From contig CBDAPQ010000005.1 of the NCBI GenBank assembly GCA_965198485.1, forward strand, positions 3,348,001-3,412,000: 64,000 nt of DNA. Reading direction: 5' to 3'. The position numbers and the translations under genes were made by a program. Shown piece by piece: positions 34,833 through 44,107 of this stretch. The stretch's first letter is position 1. Every line of letters begins with the position of its first letter. This DNA comes from RH-AL1 sp965198485 (GTDB lineage Bacteria; Pseudomonadota; Alphaproteobacteria; Rhizobiales; Beijerinckiaceae). The notes beneath the pieces are model-generated. The model did no database searches, was not told the DNA's origin, and saw only the letters and a program-made list of their open reading frames with translations.

Positions 34833-36998
34833 GTGACCAGCTCCGCCCAGCCCTCCTTCGGCGATGCCGACCTGTCCAACTGCGAGAGCGAGCAGATCCA
34901 TCTCGCGGGCTCGATCCAGCCGCACGGCGCCCTGCTCCTGCTCGACGAGACGGGCACCACGATCCTGCAGGCGAGCGTCAACGCCGCCGCCTTCCTCGGC
35001 CTCGACGTCGCGCCGGTCGGTCGGGCCTTGGCCGTCCTGCCCGGCACCGTCGCCGCGCGCATCGCCGCTCATCTCGCCGCACCGCAGCACCGGCGCGCCG
35101 TCGCGGTCCGCGGCACGATCGGCGAGCCGCCGATGGCGGTCGACGCATTGGTGCATCGGCCGCCCGACGGTGGGATCATGGTCGAGTTGGAGAAGGCGGG
35201 TCCGGCGGTGCGGCTGCGCGACGAAATCGAGGCGGCGACCCAGCAGATCCTCGACGCGCATTCGCTGCAGGCGCTCGCCGACGGGACGGCCGGTCTGATC
35301 GAGCGGCTCACCGGCTACGATCGCGTGATGGTCTACCGCTTCGACGAGCTCGGCCACGGGCAGGTCTTCGCCGAAGTGCGCAAGGAGGGGCTGGAGGCGT
35401 TCCTCGGCAATCGCTATCCGGCCTCGGACATCCCGCAGATCGCGCGTCGGCTCTATCTGCAGAACCGCATCCGCCTGCTGGTCGATGTCGACTACGCGCC
35501 CCAGGGCCTGACACCGCGGTTGAACCCGCTGAACGGCCGCGAGCTCGACATGTCGCTCAGCGGGCTGCGCTCGATGTCGCCAATCCATCTCCAGTATCTG
35601 CGCAACATGGGGGTCAAGGCGACGATGGTGATCTCGCTCGTCGTCGGCGGCGAGCTGTGGGGCCTGATCGCCTGCCACCACTGCTCACCCTTGTTCGTCC
35701 CCTTCGAGACGCGCGCGCTGTGCGAGATCGTCGGCGAGCTGGTCGCGACCCGCATCGCAGCGCTCGACAGCGTGGTGCAGACCCAGTCCGAGCTGATCGT
35801 CCGGCGCCTGGAGACCCGGATGGTCGACGCCATCGCCCGCGACGGCGACTGGCGCACCGCCGTCTTCGCCGATCCACGCGCCATCCTCGACACCGTCTCG
35901 GCGGGCGGCGCGGCCCTGGTCCAGGACGGTCAGGTCCGCACGATCGGCGATGTGCCGGCGAGCGGGGCCATCCGCGACCTCGTGGCATGGCTCGACGAGC
36001 GCCCGCGCGAGCCGCTGATCGCCACCGCCGCCCTCGGCCGCGACGCGCCGAGCCTGGCGCATCTCGTCCCCGATGCCGCCGGTGTGCTCGCCGTCCCGGT
36101 CGCGGCAGAGCCGGGCCAATATCTGCTGTGGTTCCGGCCGGAGCGGGTGAAGACGGTGATCTGGGGCGGCGATCCCAACAAGCCGGTGATCGTCGGCACC
36201 GATCCCAAGCAGCTGTCGCCCCGTCTCTCGTTCGCGCAATGGCACCAGGTCGTCGAGGGCACGTCGGATCCCTGGACGCACGCCGATCGAAGCACCGCCA
36301 AGCTCATCGGCAAGACGATCACCGACGTCGTCGGACATTTCCGCTCCGTGCGCATGCTGATCGCCCATGACCAGCTCGCCACCATCACCGAGGAGATGCG
36401 CCGCTCGCGCCTCCCGGTGATCGTCGCCGACGGCAGCGGTCGGCTCATCCTCACCAACGAGGCCTTCGCCGCGCTGCTGCAGCCCTGGCAGTCCCTGCCC
36501 CAGCACCTCGGGGACCTGCCGCGGCTCTTCGCCGAACCGATGCTCCTGACGCGGCAGTTCGAGGATCTCTTGCGCGCGGGCAAGCCCTGCCGGGGCGAGG
36601 CGGTGCTCGTCGAAGGCAGCAGCCGCGACGCGGCGGTGGCCTTTCGCGCCGAGCCGGTCTTCGCCAGCCTCGATCGGCTGCTCGGCTTCATCGTGCAGTT
36701 CGACGCCATCGCCGACCGCAAGGCCGCCGAGGCGGCGCGAGCGCGCTTCCAGGATGCGATGATCGATCGCCGCCTGCCGCGCACCAACCAGCTCGGCGAG
36801 GGCGGCGACGGCGACTACCAGGCGGCGCTGTCCGGCGTGGTCGAGAACGCGCAACTCGCCGCGCTCGAGATCACCTACGGCCTCGACGCGGACGGCATGG
36901 GCCGCATGCTGGAAGGCGTCCGCGCCTCCGTGGCGCGCACCGCCGACCTGCTCGAGCATCTGATCTGGCACGGCAGCGGGGTCGACGCCGAGGGGTGA
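34833..36998 (+). CDS. Bacteriophytochrome lacking a histidine kinase domain
   Basis: A 721-residue photoreceptor from GTG 34833. The biliverdin cysteine is C17 in LSNCESEQIHLAGSIQPHG. The PAS-GAF core carries NRYPASDIPQIARRLY (about 195) and MSPIHLQYLRNMGV (about 250). The PHY domain, about 330-500, includes a tongue with WFRPERVKTVIWGGDP and WHQVVEGTSDPW. Residues about 515-630 look like a PAS domain (LPVIVADGSGRLILTNEAFA). The last 90 residues are helical (AALEITYGLDADGMGRMLEG) with no HisKA or ATPase motifs. The output is therefore not a classic kinase. No heme oxygenase or regulator gene is adjacent. Ribosome binding site is weak. Confidence 0.88.
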   Translation: MTSSAQPSFGDADLSNCESEQIHLAGSIQPHGALLLLDETGTTILQASVNAAAFLGLDVAPVGRALAVLPGTVAARIAAHLAAPQHRRAVAVRGTIGEPPMAVDALVHRPPDGGIMVELEKAGPAVRLRDEIEAATQQILDAHSLQALADGTAGLIERLTGYDRVMVYRFDELGHGQVFAEVRKEGLEAFLGNRYPASDIPQIARRLYLQNRIRLLVDVDYAPQGLTPRLNPLNGRELDMSLSGLRSMSPIHLQYLRNMGVKATMVISLVVGGELWGLIACHHCSPLFVPFETRALCEIVGELVATRIAALDSVVQTQSELIVRRLETRMVDAIARDGDWRTAVFADPRAILDTVSAGGAALVQDGQVRTIGDVPASGAIRDLVAWLDERPREPLIATAALGRDAPSLAHLVPDAAGVLAVPVAAEPGQYLLWFRPERVKTVIWGGDPNKPVIVGTDPKQLSPRLSFAQWHQVVEGTSDPWTHADRSTAKLIGKTITDVVGHFRSVRMLIAHDQLATITEEMRRSRLPVIVADGSGRLILTNEAFAALLQPWQSLPQHLGDLPRLFAEPMLLTRQFEDLLRAGKPCRGEAVLVEGSSRDAAVAFRAEPVFASLDRLLGFIVQFDAIADRKAAEAARARFQDAMIDRRLPRTNQLGEGGDGDYQAALSGVVENAQLAALEITYGLDADGMGRMLEGVRASVARTADLLEHLIWHGSGVDAEG

Positions 36999-37050
36999 TG
37001 CGGCGCGACGGCCGATGTGACATAGCTCGCGCGTCGTCCCGGAGTCCCGC

Positions 37051-38073
37051 ATGCCCCTGATCTGGCCGTCGCAGCGGATCGCGCGCGCCGTCGACGGCGG
37101 GATCGTGCGGCCGGCACGCACCCTCGATGCCGATCAGGTACAGCCGGCGAGCCTCGACCTCCGCCTCGGCCCCGTCGCCTACCGGCTGCCGGCGAGCTTC
37201 CTGCCCGGGCCCGGGCGCACCGTCGCGGATCGCCTCGCCGAACTGTCGACCCACGAGGTCGACCTCACCCGGCCGACGGTGCTGGAGCGCAACTGCGTCC
37301 ACATCGTGCCGCTCCTCGAGAGCTTGAGGCTGCCGCCCAGCGTGTCGGCGCGCGCCAACCCCAAGAGCTCGTCCGGGCGGCTCGACATCTTCGTGCGCAT
37401 CATCGTCGACGGCGGCGCCACCTTCGACGAGATCCCGCGCGGCTACGAGGGCCCGCTCTACGCCGAGGTCGTGCCGCGCTCCTTCCCGGTCAGGCTTTGC
37501 GCCGGGGCGCGGCTGGCGCAGCTCCGCTTCCGCGAGGGCCTCGCGGCGACCCGACCGCGCACCGTGCCCGTGACCATCGACCTCGACCCGGAGGGCAAGC
37601 CCGGCGGCATCATCGGCTACCGCGCGCGCAAGACCTCGGGGCTGATCGACCTCGCCGGGATCGCCGCCCACCCGCACGAGCGCTTCTGGGAGGCGCTGAC
37701 CTTGCCGGCGGGACGGCGCGGCCTCGTGCTGGACCCCGATGAATTCTACATTCTCGCCTCGGCCGAGGCGGTCGCGGTCGAGCCCGAGGAGGCGGCGGAG
37801 ATGGTCGCCTACGATACGGCGGTCGGCGAGCTGCGCTCGCACTACGCCGGCTTCCTCGATCCCGGCTTCGGCCTGGTCGCGACCGGCGGCGCCGGCAGTC
37901 GCATCGTGTTGGAGGTTCGCTCGCACGACGTGCCGTTCCTGCTCGACCACGGCCAACGCGTGGCGACGCTGGAATACGAGCCAATGCTGGAACGCCCCGA
38001 CCGGCTCTACGGCGCCGACATGAGCTCGAACTACCAGGGCCAGGGACTGAAACTCTCGAAGCAGTTCGTGTGA
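37051..38073 (+). CDS. dcd: 2'-deoxycytidine 5'-triphosphate deaminase, long form
   Basis: Deaminates dCTP to dUTP for dTMP synthesis. The 340-residue protein is the two-domain form known in alphaproteobacteria, longer than the enterobacterial enzyme. The first half shows QVQPASLDLRLGPVAYRLP and the conserved ARANPKSSSGRLDIFVRII. The glycine-rich pocket is YEGPLYAEVVPRSFPVRL. The second half repeats the fold. ggag precedes the ATG. It lies 53 bases after the phytochrome gene. Confidence 0.93.
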   Translation: MPLIWPSQRIARAVDGGIVRPARTLDADQVQPASLDLRLGPVAYRLPASFLPGPGRTVADRLAELSTHEVDLTRPTVLERNCVHIVPLLESLRLPPSVSARANPKSSSGRLDIFVRIIVDGGATFDEIPRGYEGPLYAEVVPRSFPVRLCAGARLAQLRFREGLAATRPRTVPVTIDLDPEGKPGGIIGYRARKTSGLIDLAGIAAHPHERFWEALTLPAGRRGLVLDPDEFYILASAEAVAVEPEEAAEMVAYDTAVGELRSHYAGFLDPGFGLVATGGAGSRIVLEVRSHDVPFLLDHGQRVATLEYEPMLERPDRLYGADMSSNYQGQGLKLSKQFV

Positions 38074-38272
38074 GATGGTCGCGGCCCTCTCGCGACGGAG
38101 CGAGCGCAAGGCCACCTTGAAGAAGCGTTAACGTATCGTCGCCAAACCTTTGCGGGCCAGCCATGCGCATGCCGTCCTTGCCCGGCATGCTGCGCTGCAC
38201 AATGTTGGGGTTGGGCAAAGAAATTCGCCAAGGGACGCACGAGAGGTCGGAGCAGTCTTCGAGGGCATGCAC

Positions 38273-38872
38273 ATGGACGAGACGATCTTTCACACTCACG
38301 CGGTGCGGCGGCTATACCGGCCGGATCTTCCGGCTTTCGCCGACCATCTGATCCGTCTCGATCCTGAGACGCGCTACAATCGCTACGGGCTCCAGGTTTC
38401 CGACGAGTACCTGCACGGTTATGCCGAGATGTGCTTTCAGCCGGGCTCGATCGTCTACGGCTGGTTCGAGGATCACGTGCTGCGAGGCGCGGCCGAGTTG
38501 CGGGTGTTCGCCGCTCGCGACGAGCCCCTGCGCAAGAACGGCGAGGCCGCGTTCAGTGTGGAGAAGCCGTGGCGCCGGCGAGGCATCGGCACGGAACTGA
38601 TGGGCCATGTCGTGCTCGCCGCCCGCAACCGACGCATCGTCACGCTCTCGATCCTTTGCCTGCGTCACAATCAGGCTATGTTGGCCCTGGCGCGCAAGTT
38701 CGAGGCCGACCTCGAGTTCGAGCTGAACGACGTCACCGGCCACCTCGTGGCGCGACCGCCCAGCGCGCTCTCGATGTGGCGCGAACTCGTCGACAACACG
38801 TTCGATCTCGGCAGCGCCGTGCTCGACCTGCAGGGCCGCGTCTTCAAGGCCTCCTCGCACGTCGGGCGCTGA
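38273..38872 (+). CDS. GNAT-family N-acetyltransferase
   Basis: A 199-residue protein with the acetyl-CoA site EKPWRRRGIGTELMGHVVLAA, a clear R/Q-x2-G-x-G/A motif. It starts MDETIFHTHAVRRLY. Two ATGs are possible (38267 and 38273); the second has the better spacing to gaggg. The last 40 residues (ALSMWRELVDNTFDLGSAVL) are an extension. Substrate unknown; it could act on small amines or proteins. It runs in the same direction as dcd, about 200 bases on. Confidence 0.85.
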   Translation: MDETIFHTHAVRRLYRPDLPAFADHLIRLDPETRYNRYGLQVSDEYLHGYAEMCFQPGSIVYGWFEDHVLRGAAELRVFAARDEPLRKNGEAAFSVEKPWRRRGIGTELMGHVVLAARNRRIVTLSILCLRHNQAMLALARKFEADLEFELNDVTGHLVARPPSALSMWRELVDNTFDLGSAVLDLQGRVFKASSHVGR

Positions 38873-39047
38873 TCCGCCGGGCCTTGTGCAGGAACGGCCG
38901 GGCCTGCGCGTTCTCGTGGCGCGGCCTACCTATCTCCTGGCGTTGAAGCTCAAGGCTCTCGCCAGTCTCGGCCGCGGCGAGAGAGATCTCGATGACGCGC
39001 AGGCGCTGGCGATGGAGCTCGGGATCGGCGATGTCGGGCAGCTTCAT
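38844..39047 (-). CDS. Possible small protein
   Basis: A 67-residue frame from ATG 39047, with segments MKLPDIADPELHRQRLRVIE, ISLAAAETGESLELQR and a basic end. The helical pattern is plausible, but no homology is recognised. It overlaps the 3' end of the GNAT gene by 29 bases on the other strand. Low confidence. Confidence 0.3.
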   Translation of the reverse strand: MKLPDIADPELHRQRLRVIEISLAAAETGESLELQRQEIGRPRHENAQARPFLHKARRISARRARRP

Positions 39048-39132
39048 GATCTCTAGTCTATGTCGCGATCCACGGCGAGGCACCGAGCGACCTGGTCAGG
39101 CGTCGCCTCGCCTCCGTGCTGGAGCGGCGCTG

Positions 39133-39576
39133 ATGCGTCCCAGGTGCCTCGAGGCGGTAGCCGCCCGCACCGCCGCGGACGGAGACTGGTCCCACCACCT
39201 CAACGAGTTCCTGGACGACTTCTACGCAGCCGACCTCGATGTCGAACGGCAGGCGGCGATGATCGCCGGGGCTCCGGCGCTTCTCGGCGACGCCCGCGCC
39301 GACGCCGTCCTGGGCGGCGCAGGCGAGCATCTGGCGCGGCGCTGGGGATTGCCGATCCCGCGCTGGGTGCGTGACGACGCGCGCTACCTCGATCACGTCA
39401 TGTATTGGCCCGATGCCCCCGGCTTGCGCGGCTACCTCCTCGCCGTCAGCCCGGTGTCGTTTCGCACCCGCCTCATCTTCACCGGCCCGGAGCCGCTGCA
39501 GCGCGCGCGCTTTCCTTATGCGCGCGGAACGCGGGACCTGCCGCTCGACTACCCTATCCGCCAGCCGGCGGGGTGA
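39133..39576 (+). CDS. Hypothetical protein
   Basis: Starts at ATG 39133, giving a 147-residue soluble protein. Segments are WSHHLNEFLDDFYAADLDVE, GAGEHLARRWGLPIPRWVRD and SFRTRLIFTGPEPLQRARFP. It has no signal or membrane segments. It is mainly helical at the start and ends in a Pro/Arg-rich segment. A short in-frame run ending at 39133 in another frame (YVAIHGEAPSDLVRR) could be part of an upstream overlapping gene, but no start codon exists for it. Function unknown. Confidence 0.5.
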   Translation: MRPRCLEAVAARTAADGDWSHHLNEFLDDFYAADLDVERQAAMIAGAPALLGDARADAVLGGAGEHLARRWGLPIPRWVRDDARYLDHVMYWPDAPGLRGYLLAVSPVSFRTRLIFTGPEPLQRARFPYARGTRDLPLDYPIRQPAG

Positions 39577-39716
39577 TACCCGATTCCCGCCGCACCTCCC
39601 GATTCCGCGCGAGGGAGGCGCCAGGCCACAGGGCGACAAGTCGAAGTACCCCGACAAGCAAAAGCGTAAGGCGAGGCGATCGCCGACAGCTACGCGGAAT
39701 GCGGCCTCCTGAGACC

Positions 39717-40901
39717 CTACTCCGTGGCGAAATAGACTAGGGCCGACAGCGGCATCACCGCGCCGACGATGCAGGCGAGGGTCCAGCCACCGGCGCCGAA
39801 GGCTAGACCGGCCGCGTAGGAGCCGAACGCGCCGCCGAGGAAGAACAGGGCCAGGAACAATCCGTTGAGCCGCCCGCGCGCCTCCGCGCCGAGCGCGAAG
39901 ATCTCGCGCTGCCCGGTGACGAGGTTGGCGGCGGTAGCCATGTCGAGCACCAGCCCGGCGACGACGAGCAGCGGCCAGGAGACCAGCACGCCGCCGAGAA
40001 TGGCGAGGCCGAACGAGGCCGCCGCCGCCGCCAGCGCCAGACCGGTGACGAGCTTGGTGTGGCCGGCATCGGCGGCGCGCCCGGCGTAGGGGGAGACCAG
40101 CGCGCCGCCCGCGCCGACTAAGGCGAAGAGCCCGATGCCCACCTGGTTGAAACCGAAGCGCGACCCCTCGAGCAGCAGCGGTACCGCCGTCCAGAACAGC
40201 GAAAAGGCGCCGAACAACGCCGCATGGTAAGCGCCCCTGCGGTGCAGCACCGGCGTGCGCAGGAGCAGCGGCCACAGCGAGGCGAGCGCTCGCCCGTAGG
40301 GCATGCCCTGCGGCCGACGCGTCGGCAGGCGGAACCCCAGGAGCACCATCAGCAGCGCGATGGCCACAGCGCTCGCGGCGAAGATGCTGCGGGTGCCGAA
40401 GCCGTGGGCGAAGAAACTGGCCGCCGGCCGCGAGAGCATGATGCCGAACAACAGGCCACTGACGACGCTGCCGACCACCCTGCCGCGCACCGCCGCCGGC
40501 GCGAGATGGCCGGCGAAAGGCACCATCACCTGCACCGAAGTCGCGGCGAGGCCCAGCAACAGCGACGCGCCGAGGAAGACCGCGGCGTTCGGCGCGAGTA
40601 CGAGCGCGATCAGCGCAACGACGAGCAGCGCCAGCATGGCGAGGATGAGCCGGCGATTCTCCGCGATGTCGCCGAGCGGCACCACCAGCACGAGCCCGGC
40701 GGCATAGCCGAGCTGCGTCACAGTCACGAACAGTCCGGCGCTCGAGAGCGGCATCCCAAAGGTGCGGCTGACCAAGCCCACGAGCGGCTGCACGTAGTAG
40801 ATGTTGGCGACCACGAGCCCGCAGGCGAAAGCAAGCAGGAGGATGACCGGCCGCGGCGCCACCGCGCCTGGATCGTCGCGATCGGCACCATTTTGTGTCA
40901 A
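39717..40901 (-). CDS. MFS transporter
   Basis: A 394-residue protein with about 12 transmembrane helices. The loop 2-3 region is VVPLGDIAENRRLILAM, and the mid-loop region between helices 6 and 7 is LPTRRPQGMPYGRALA. It belongs to the drug/sugar efflux-like MFS group (about 390 residues). The start is TTG 40901, three bases from the HPr stop, with gaggacgag as ribosome binding site; GTG within the first 20 residues is an alternative. It follows the PTS genes in the same direction, so it may be read with them. Substrate unknown. Confidence 0.85.
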   Translation of the reverse strand: MTQNGADRDDPGAVAPRPVILLLAFACGLVVANIYYVQPLVGLVSRTFGMPLSSAGLFVTVTQLGYAAGLVLVVPLGDIAENRRLILAMLALLVVALIALVLAPNAAVFLGASLLLGLAATSVQVMVPFAGHLAPAAVRGRVVGSVVSGLLFGIMLSRPAASFFAHGFGTRSIFAASAVAIALLMVLLGFRLPTRRPQGMPYGRALASLWPLLLRTPVLHRRGAYHAALFGAFSLFWTAVPLLLEGSRFGFNQVGIGLFALVGAGGALVSPYAGRAADAGHTKLVTGLALAAAAASFGLAILGGVLVSWPLLVVAGLVLDMATAANLVTGQREIFALGAEARGRLNGLFLALFFLGGAFGSYAAGLAFGAGGWTLACIVGAVMPLSALVYFATE

Positions 40902-40904
40902 ACG

Positions 40905-41201
40905 CTACTCGTCCTCGCCGAACTTGTCGGCGACCAGCTCCGCCAGCGCGTCGAGCACCGCATCGGCCTGCGGTCCCTCTGCGGCGACGAGGATGGTCGA
41001 GCCGATGCCGGCACCGAGGGTCAGGATGCCCATGATCGAGGTGCCGCCCACCGTCTCGCCGTTGCGAGTGACGGTGACGGCGGCATCGAAGGTCTCGACG
41101 CATTGTACGAACTTGGCGGTCGCCCGGGCGTGGAGGCCGCGGCGATTGATGATGGCGATCTCGCGCGAGAGCTGACCGGAGCCGACGATGCCGTCGGTCA
41201 T
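40905..41201 (-). CDS. HPr-type phosphocarrier protein (PTS-Ntr/NPr-like)
   Basis: A 98-residue phosphocarrier. The phosphorylated residue is H24 in RRGLHARATAKFV, and the regulatory Ser region is GGTSIMGILTLGAG, which keeps the Ser targeted by HprK. It passes phosphate from EI to EIIA proteins. Its ATG overlaps the EIIA stop by four bases. EI (ptsP) is not in the window. It likely has a signalling rather than a sugar-transport role. Confidence 0.93.
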   Translation of the reverse strand: MTDGIVGSGQLSREIAIINRRGLHARATAKFVQCVETFDAAVTVTRNGETVGGTSIMGILTLGAGIGSTILVAAEGPQADAVLDALAELVADKFGEDE

Positions 41202-41599
41202 TTGCCGCTGAGCACGCGGCTGGCGACGTAGATGTACTTGCGGCCGGCGTCCTGCGCCTGGATCACCGCCTGCTCGAGGCTGGCGGCATCGCGCACGGAC
41301 GCCAGCTTGATCAGCATCGGCAGGTTGATGCCGGCGACGACCTCGACGTGGTGGCCGCCCATCACCGAGATGGCGAGGTTGGAGGGAGTGCCGCCGAACA
41401 TGTCCGTCAGCAGCACCACGCCGGCGCCGCTATCGACCGCGCCGACGGCTTCGATGATGTCGCCGCGGCGTCGCTCGATATCGTCGTCGGGGCCGATGGA
41501 GATGGTGGCAACCTGTTTCTGCGGCCCGACCACGTGCTCCATGGCGGCGCGGAACTGCGTGGCGAGTTCGCCATGCGTGACGAGCACCATACCGATCAT
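41198..41599 (-). CDS. PTS EIIA component, mannose family
   Basis: A 133-residue EIIA(Man)-type protein. H9 in MIGMVLVTHGELATQF is the phosphorylation site. VVLLTDMFGGTPSNLA is the typical middle motif. It lacks EIIB and EIIC, so it is probably a regulatory acceptor in PTS-Ntr. ATG 41599 is used; the frame is open further. The operon order chvI, chvG, hprK, EIIA-Man, HPr is conserved in alphaproteobacteria. Confidence 0.92.
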   Translation of the reverse strand: MIGMVLVTHGELATQFRAAMEHVVGPQKQVATISIGPDDDIERRRGDIIEAVGAVDSGAGVVLLTDMFGGTPSNLAISVMGGHHVEVVAGINLPMLIKLASVRDAASLEQAVIQAQDAGRKYIYVASRVLSGK

Positions 41600-41747
41600 C
41601 GGCACCGCGCCGTCATGGTCGGGGCGAAGGTCTCGCCGGTCGAGCTCCGACGCGTCTTCAAATTCCAACTCTCGCGTTACGACGGCTCGCCGGTGCGCTC
41701 CGGCAGGCGGGTATATACGAGCGCGTTTTTCTTACCAATTCCAATCT

Positions 41748-42230
41748 TCATGATGCGGTCGCTCGAGACCCCGCTTCATTCCTGTCAAATGTGTCGTTGG
41801 CTAAGAGGTTCGGCCACCAGGCGAGCACGGCCTCGTGGCGAAAGGCCTCACGCACTTCCACGAGGTTGATCGTGGGAAGGTTGTGCCGCACGAGCGTGAA
41901 GGGTGCCGTATCCTCACCGAGGGTCGCCAACGCAGCGATCATGGCGCGCTCGCACCACCCCATCGCCACGAGTCCGAACCCGCGGCGCTCCAAGAAGCCG
42001 GCGATACGAGGATGCGGCCGAGCTTCCAGTCCGCGATCGCTGCCAACGAGCAGGACGCGGTCATCCCCGATGAGAAGGATGCGGCAGCGCGGCGTCGAGG
42101 CGGCGACGAGCGCGGCGGCCAACCGGCTCTTGCCCGCGCCCGATCGGCCGGTGATCAGCAGCGCGCGGCCCTCGATGGCGACGGCGGTGGCGTGGACGGC
42201 GAGGCCCGCCGGAGCGCCATCAGCCGGCAT
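41748..42230 (-). CDS. hprK: HPr kinase/phosphorylase, short form
   Basis: A 160-residue C-terminal-domain-only HprK, as in other alphaproteobacteria. The Walker A is GRSGAGKS (28-35). A second region FERRGFGLV-like (GFLERRGFGLVAMGW) matches the HprK signature. It phosphorylates HPr on Ser and can remove the phosphate. It overlaps the chvG end by 11 bases, so expression is linked. The longer upstream frame is shadow sequence of chvG. Confidence 0.85.
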   Translation of the reverse strand: MPADGAPAGLAVHATAVAIEGRALLITGRSGAGKSRLAAALVAASTPRCRILLIGDDRVLLVGSDRGLEARPHPRIAGFLERRGFGLVAMGWCERAMIAALATLGEDTAPFTLVRHNLPTINLVEVREAFRHEAVLAWWPNLLANDTFDRNEAGSRATAS

Positions 42231-44100
42231 CGCAGGCCGCGGGAAGCCATACGGTAAAGCGGGCGCCCAGCACCATGGGCTCGTCATCGTCCTCGTCATC
42301 GCCGGCCTCCTCCGGCTCGGCGAGCCTGTTGGCGGCGACGATCGTGCCGCCGTGGACCTCGACGATCTGCCGCGAGATGGACAGGCCAAGCCCCGAGTTC
42401 TGGCCGAAGCCATGGTCCGGTCGATCGGTGTAGAAGCGCTCAAAGATGCGCTCGAAGGCGTCGGCCGGGATTCCCGGTCCGTCGTCGTCGACCACGATCT
42501 CGTAACCCTCGAGCGCCTGCGCCCGCGTCGGTCCCCGCCGCGGGCGCAGGGCGACGCGGACCTTACCGCTCTCCTTCGAGAAGGATCGGGCGTTGTCGAT
42601 GAGGTTGTTGAACACTTGGCCCAAACGTGAATCGTAGCCGCTGACGAGGATCGGCTGGGGCCTGCCGCCTTCGCCGGTCATCGGCGTCACGTCGAGGCTA
42701 ACCTTGACGTGGTCGCGGTCGACGCCGTTGGCCACCGCCACGACGGCCTCCATGACCTGCATCAGGTCGACGTCCTGGTTGTCGGAACGCGCCAGTTCGG
42801 CGTCGAGGCGCGAAGCGTCCGAGATGTCGCTGATCAGCCGATCGAGCCGCTTCACGTCGTGCTGAATGATTGCCAGCAGCCGTTCCTGCGCGCTTTGCGT
42901 ACGGGCGATCGGCAACGTCTCGACGGCGCTGCGCAACGAGGTCAACGGGTTCTTGAGTTCGTGGGCGACGTCGGCCGCGAAGCGCTCGATCGCCTCGATA
43001 CGAGCGTAGAGCGCCGCCGTCATGTCGCGCAGCGAGCCCGACAGGTGTCCGATCTCGTCGGATCGCGCGGTGAAGTCCGGAATTTCCTGCCGGGACTTGG
43101 TCCCGCGCCTGACGCGGTCCGAGGCCTCGGCGAGACGTCGCATCGGCTCCGCGATGGTGCCGGCGAGGAACAGCGACAGCAGGAACATAATCACGGCCGA
43201 GACGAGAAAGATGCGCACGATCGCCCAGCGCTCGGTGGCGATGATGCCATCGATGTCGCCGCCCAGGGTCGACAGGAGCAGCGCGCCCTTGACCGCCCGC
43301 AGGCTGCGGATCGGCACCGCCACCGAGATGATCGTGGCGCCGCTCGCGTTGATGCGCACCACGTTCTGCATCGTGCCCTCCAGCGCCGCCTCGACCTCTG
43401 GGAAGTTCTTGCCGTTGCGTCCGGCGAACTCTTCCGCACGCGGTGGCTCGGCGCGGCCGAAGCGGCCCTTCACCGCGTTCCAGGTCCGTTCGATCAGCGT
43501 CAGCCCGTCCTCGGACGAGGCGGCCGGAAGGTTCGAACGGAATACGCTCGTGCGGCGGTTGAGCGAGCGCGAATCGATGAGCAGGTAGCCGTCGCGATCG
43601 AAGATGCGGGCGCGGGTGCGCGTCGGTAGCACCAGCCGGCGCAGCACCGGGCCGATGCGCTCGGGGTTGATGGAAAACTGCAGCGAGGGCGAACTCTCGT
43701 CGAGCGGGCCACTGGTCTGGCCCGGCGAGAGCTGCAGGAGCTTCTCAGGATCGATCTGGATCGCGTCGGTGCTGACGCTGGCCGAGGCCGAGATCGCGGC
43801 CGCGATGATCTCGCCCTGCGTCTCCAAGCTCTGCACGCGAGCATCGATCAGCCCCTCGCGGAACTGGTTCACGTAGAGGAAACCCACCGCCAGGGCGACG
43901 AGGCCGCCGAGATTGAGGAAGACGATGCGTCGCGTCAGCGAAGAGGCGAACCGCGCCGACAACGCGCGGATGATCGGGCGGGCGCGCCGATGCAGTCCGC
44001 GGCGCACGCGACGCACCTCGCGCCCCCATGCGGCACGCCGGGCTTCACGCTCGCCGGCGAGGCCCTGAGCTTCGGCCCGCGCCCGAAGCCGAAGCGACAC
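42220..44100 (-). CDS. chvG: Sensor histidine kinase ChvG (ExoS-like)
   Basis: A 626-residue membrane kinase, starting with GTG 44100. A basic N-terminus, then TM1 (IVFLNLGGLVALAVGFLYV), a periplasmic domain of about 200 residues, TM2 (FLVSAVIMFLLSLFLAGTI), HAMP, the His box DVAHELKNPLTSLRSAV (about 378), and the ATPase part with QVFNNLIDNARSF, DDDGPGIP and NSGLGLSISRQIV. ChvG/ChvI senses acid and envelope conditions and controls exopolysaccharide, motility and virulence or symbiosis. Coupled to chvI (7-base gap) and hprK. Confidence 0.95.
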   Translation of the reverse strand: MSLRLRARAEAQGLAGEREARRAAWGREVRRVRRGLHRRARPIIRALSARFASSLTRRIVFLNLGGLVALAVGFLYVNQFREGLIDARVQSLETQGEIIAAAISASASVSTDAIQIDPEKLLQLSPGQTSGPLDESSPSLQFSINPERIGPVLRRLVLPTRTRARIFDRDGYLLIDSRSLNRRTSVFRSNLPAASSEDGLTLIERTWNAVKGRFGRAEPPRAEEFAGRNGKNFPEVEAALEGTMQNVVRINASGATIISVAVPIRSLRAVKGALLLSTLGGDIDGIIATERWAIVRIFLVSAVIMFLLSLFLAGTIAEPMRRLAEASDRVRRGTKSRQEIPDFTARSDEIGHLSGSLRDMTAALYARIEAIERFAADVAHELKNPLTSLRSAVETLPIARTQSAQERLLAIIQHDVKRLDRLISDISDASRLDAELARSDNQDVDLMQVMEAVVAVANGVDRDHVKVSLDVTPMTGEGGRPQPILVSGYDSRLGQVFNNLIDNARSFSKESGKVRVALRPRRGPTRAQALEGYEIVVDDDGPGIPADAFERIFERFYTDRPDHGFGQNSGLGLSISRQIVEVHGGTIVAANRLAEPEEAGDDEDDDEPMVLGARFTVWLPAACDAG

Positions 44101-44107
44101 CGGTCCA

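Noticed and set aside
39058..41103. 681-codon minus-strand open frame over the MFS gene
   Set aside because: Arg/Gly/Ala-rich shadow of the real MFS and HPr reading frames; no motif.
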